This document shows, piece after piece, positions 7,646 through 10,255 of a stretch of 10,255 nucleotides of DNA. A model generated the notes under the pieces. That model was not told where the DNA came from. It saw nothing but the letters and a program-made list of their open reading frames with translations, and did not search any database. Made by a program: the position numbers and the translations under genes. The stretch comes from Euperipatoides rowelli. Its lineage: Eukaryota; Onychophora; Udeonychophora; Euonychophora; Peripatopsidae. Each line of letters begins with the position of its first letter. Position 1 is the stretch's first letter. The stretch is taken from NCBI GenBank assembly GCA_003024985.2, contig PXIH01S0061193.1; one strand, 5' to 3'.

Positions 7646-7706
7646 TCTCTCTATCTATATATCTCTCTCTATCTATCTCTCTCTCTCTCTNTATATATAT
7701 ATATCT
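7646..7706. repeat. Compound microsatellite (TCTA)n(TC)n(TA)n
   Basis: A run of TC, TCTA and TC units from 7646 is followed by TATATATA to about 7705. One unresolved base (N) lies at 7691, exactly where TC changes to TA, as is common at repeat junctions in assemblies. A short frame through it is low-complexity and not a gene. Confidence 0.92.
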
Positions 7707-8081
7707 GGTTATTAGAATTTCACAAATTTTTTTCATAATCATTTGCAAAACTAGTATAAACTTTGAAATTTTTATATGTATTAGTTTAAATTTTCCAAAT
7801 TGATTAATTAAACAAATATTTTTTGATAAAACATAAATCGATTTTTTAAAAAAATCATTCCTAAACCCCTTTATTTACCTGCCTGATTATCATAAACTGT
7901 AAATTATGAACTCAATTTTCTGATAGTAAAATTCCTAAACATTAAACTTTGTCCTCGGATTCCATTCAAGTTTTCTTTTAAACCCAAAATATTTCTTCTA
8001 TCATTATGGATCCTTTTCCTAAATTCTTTTGTTGATATCGAACAGAATCTTTCATGAACTATACAGTTTTTTTTTTTAACT

Positions 8082-8110
8082 TTAACCCATTCATGTTGAT
8101 GGGTTCTTAA
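8082..8110. repeat. Near-palindrome bounded by TTAA at both ends
   Basis: TTAACCCAT (8082-8090) faces ATGGGTT (8099-8105) and a closing TTAA (8107-8110). AACCCAT and ATGGGTT form a perfect 7-bp stem with an 8-base loop. It lies after a T11-A2 run in T-rich DNA. It resembles two piggyBac-type tips placed head to head, but it is short enough to be chance. Confidence 0.5.
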
Positions 8111-8199
8111 AAATAATGTCTTTTGTATCTTATTTGTAAACTGTAAGTTTTTACATTTTTTTTTTTTTTGGTTGTTATATTAAATTTGTTTTGAGTATG

Positions 8200-8640
8200 G
8201 CTATAATTTTAAATTCGTGTTTATTTTAATGCATTTTTATGCCATTTTCATTCAATACATATAATTCTGGATTAATAAAGGATTTTACTGATCATTTTTC
8301 GCAAAATATAATTCATTCATTTAAAATTTTTGTCATTTTATTATCGGATCTTCTTCCGTTATTGTTCCAATTTTTGTCCGATTATTATGTTTATACTAAT
8401 GTCGTTTGTATTCCAAACGCACAAAAATTTACTATTGAATTTAACAATTTTTTACTATGAATTTATACATAATAATATTTTTGAAATTTTAATAATAAAC
8501 GCTTATGAATTCACATCATTTGGTTTCCTCCTAGTAATATTGTTAGAGTCACAAATATTTATTAACATACAATTTTACAAATTTATTCATTTTCATACTT
8601 CCGAATTCATAATTTCATAAATAATATTCACACATTGTTA
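8200..8640. other. T-rich stretch with locally raised CpG count, no gene called
   Basis: Roughly nine CpG dinucleotides occur in about 430 bases here, against about four per kilobase in 2000-4000. Two overlapping frames of 73 codons (8239-8460) and 96 codons (8330-8620) are open. They encode Phe/Ile/Tyr-rich sequence with no recognisable domain and are preceded by in-frame stops, so I do not call them genes. The stretch lies inside the 1.2-kb TIR/TSD candidate, which may explain its different composition. Confidence 0.4.
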
Positions 8641-8669
8641 TTCATATTTTGCCACTACCTGGTCCAATA

Positions 8670-10255
8670 TTTTAGGTTCTATGCTTGTACAGTAAGCTGA
8701 AAGAAGATTTCCTCAAACAGACTTTAAGAGTTCCAACCAAGCTGAACTTGGCTTTTTATAAAACTTTATACATAGTAATATCTCCAACTTTCATATTTTA
8801 TTATCATTAATATTTCATAAAAAATATTTTACTGCATAACAATATTTTATCATTTTTCCTGGTGTATTGGTAAATTTATTATTGCTAGCTATATCTAGTA
8901 ACATGTTCATGTAGATAGTTTGTTAGTTTTATTCCTTAGTGTAACAGGATAAGTGAAGTCAAGAGACAGACCTCGGTGGTACCTGAGAACATGTCTTCAT
9001 TTCCAACAAGCCACAGTCTATCATCTTTCTTCCTTACATATATGAGGACTTGAAATTTTTAGGAAATCTTTTATATTTTGCATATATTTCTTTATATTTG
9101 TATTTGTATAAGAGGTGAATGTAAGGGTATTTATGCCATGGGTGGGAATTTATAAATGTATCTTCACTTATTTATCTATAATATACTCCCAGTGTAAGTG
9201 AACTTTTTTGGTTAATATCTCAAATAGGTCTCTTAAAATTTGTTTGAATATTTGTATCAAATAGTTTATTNAATATATTTAGATTTAGTTTTTACTGTGC
9301 AATTCAGGCTGTAGATGACTAGTTATACCCATTGTTCGGAATTGAAAGTTAAATCTTTCTTACAGATACTCATCCCTAACTATTTCGTCATGGAATATTT
9401 TTAAAAAGAGTAAGAAAATTGTAACCCAAATGTAATAAAATACCGACTTTGGTTTTGAGAATGCTGATATATTAGAAATAAAAGAAGAATTTTACTCTGT
9501 GTTGCCAAACTAATTTCATCTAAACTTGATACAAAACATTTATAGATCATTAGACATTGGAAGAGGGGTGGGTAGTAAAATTATATGGGTATAAGTAAAA
9601 TTAGTGTTAGTTTATTTCTATGTTTGTATTTGTGTAGGGGAGAAAGTGATCAAAATTTGTCCAGGTTTCAACATTTCAACTAGTAATATTTAAAAACAGA
9701 TCATATTAGACTAAAACCAGTTATAGAGTTTTTTCCAAGTTATATAATTAATTTCTAATCGAAAATCAAAGTATTGATTTTTTTTTCTAAAAAATACATT
9801 AACTTTATTCAAGAAATCATAATAAAATTTATCAAAATGAGAATTTTCCAGCTGAAAGAACTACTTCCTAAATCTTGATTAATTATTGATTGAAATCTAT
9901 TACTATTATTTTTAACATTCGATTTGTTCTTTTTTAACAGAAACACTCTTTTTTTTTAACTTTTCATATTTAGTTCTATTTTTCCATAAATTTATGTCTT
10001 CTAAATTTTTTATTTTTATATATATTTTAATTTTCAGTTTAGTAAAAAATTTAGAAATGTTTTGCCAAATATTTAAAAATAAAATGAATTGTCGGTGCAA
10101 TAGAAACGAACCCAAAGAAATTTAACTTTGATAATGTAGAGAATTGTCACATGACCTGCACCAACTTAAATTCTCCTAATCCAGGTTATTTTTATATTAT
10201 AGTACATATCACATGCAAATATTAATTGGAATGATGAGGTAGCTATTTTGAGTAC
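8670..10255. other. AT-rich non-coding right end
   Basis: There is no gene, RNA or clear transposon. A GC-richer island sits at about 8940-9055. A splice-acceptor-like TTTCTTACAG lies at 9355-9364 without a supporting exon. An unresolved base lies at 9271. GAGAATT (10139-10145) and AATTCTC (10169-10175) form a 7-bp inverted repeat around 23 bases. A 67-codon minus-strand frame at 9912-10115 is Lys/Ile/Asn-rich low-complexity sequence and is not called. Confidence 0.5.

Larger units (their letters stand above)
7463..8669. mobile_element. Candidate 1.2-kb DNA-transposon-like unit with 12-bp TIRs and 6-bp target duplication
   Basis: ACCAGGTAATGG (7469-7480) and, on the minus strand, ACCAGGTAGTGG (8652-8663) are inverted repeats agreeing at 11 of 12 bases. 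They are flanked outside by an exact direct repeat CCAATA at 7463-7468 and 8664-8669, as expected for a target-site duplication. The 1195-bp inside has no transposase frame, so it would be non-autonomous or a decayed copy. Known groups with 6-bp duplications include Polinton/Maverick and IS3EU, but the short TIR does not identify any of them. A 12-bp TIR can arise by chance in 10 kb; the abutting 6-bp duplication is what makes this worth listing. Confidence 0.42.

Noticed and set aside
7615-7803. 62-codon Ser/Leu/Ile-rich frame
   Set aside because: It is a translation of the TC/TA microsatellite.
8239-8620. Two overlapping Phe/Ile-rich frames, considered as membrane proteins
   Set aside because: T-rich DNA yields Phe/Ile/Leu-rich peptides by default. 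There is no domain, no start context and no conserved motif.
9912-10115. 67-codon minus-strand Lys/Ile-rich frame
   Set aside because: Low-complexity peptide expected from A/T-rich DNA.

Overview
The window looks like intergenic DNA from an invertebrate animal genome. It is very AT-rich, has poly-A/T runs and microsatellites, and has no intact host gene, tRNA or rRNA that I could find. A mollusc is a reasonable guess from the repeat style (a Gypsy-type retroelement, a TTG microsatellite, hAT-like and piggyBac-like short elements), but nothing here fixes the species. No open reading frame exceeds about 120 codons, and the longest is an out-of-register reading of a retrotransposon relic.

Layout. 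Bases 1-1290 are the 3' end of a decayed Ty3/Gypsy-type LTR retrotransposon. In order it holds a gag zinc-knuckle region, a retropepsin-like protease with its Asp-Thr-Gly-Ala site, a short tail that looks like the C-terminus of pol, a polypurine tract and a 3' LTR. Reverse transcriptase, RNase H and the integrase core are absent, so this is an internally deleted, frameshifted copy. A minisatellite of about 18 units of 20-24 bp (1289-1710) lies directly next to the LTR.

From 1710 to about 4848 is AT-rich DNA with a GT microsatellite, small hairpins and two copies of a short palindromic motif (3942-4027). A hAT-like non-autonomous element with a 70-bp internal tandem array follows (4849-5464). 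Next is a piggyBac-like MITE (about 5946-6188) with a perfect internal hairpin.

A third copy of the palindromic motif (6983-7010) leads into a block of GC-richer, degenerate direct repeats ending in a GACA-rich tail (7020-7405). A candidate 1.2-kb unit with short terminal inverted repeats and an exact 6-bp target duplication spans 7469-8663. It encloses a compound microsatellite and a T-rich, relatively CpG-rich stretch. The remainder to 10255 is AT-rich and mostly featureless, apart from a small GC-richer island near 8940-9055.

No genes work together here. The sequence is a layered record of transposon insertion, deletion and tandem-repeat growth. The most useful observations are the deletion-derived Gypsy copy, the minisatellite abutting its LTR, the tandem-repeat-bearing hAT-like MITE and the 1.2-kb TIR/TSD candidate.
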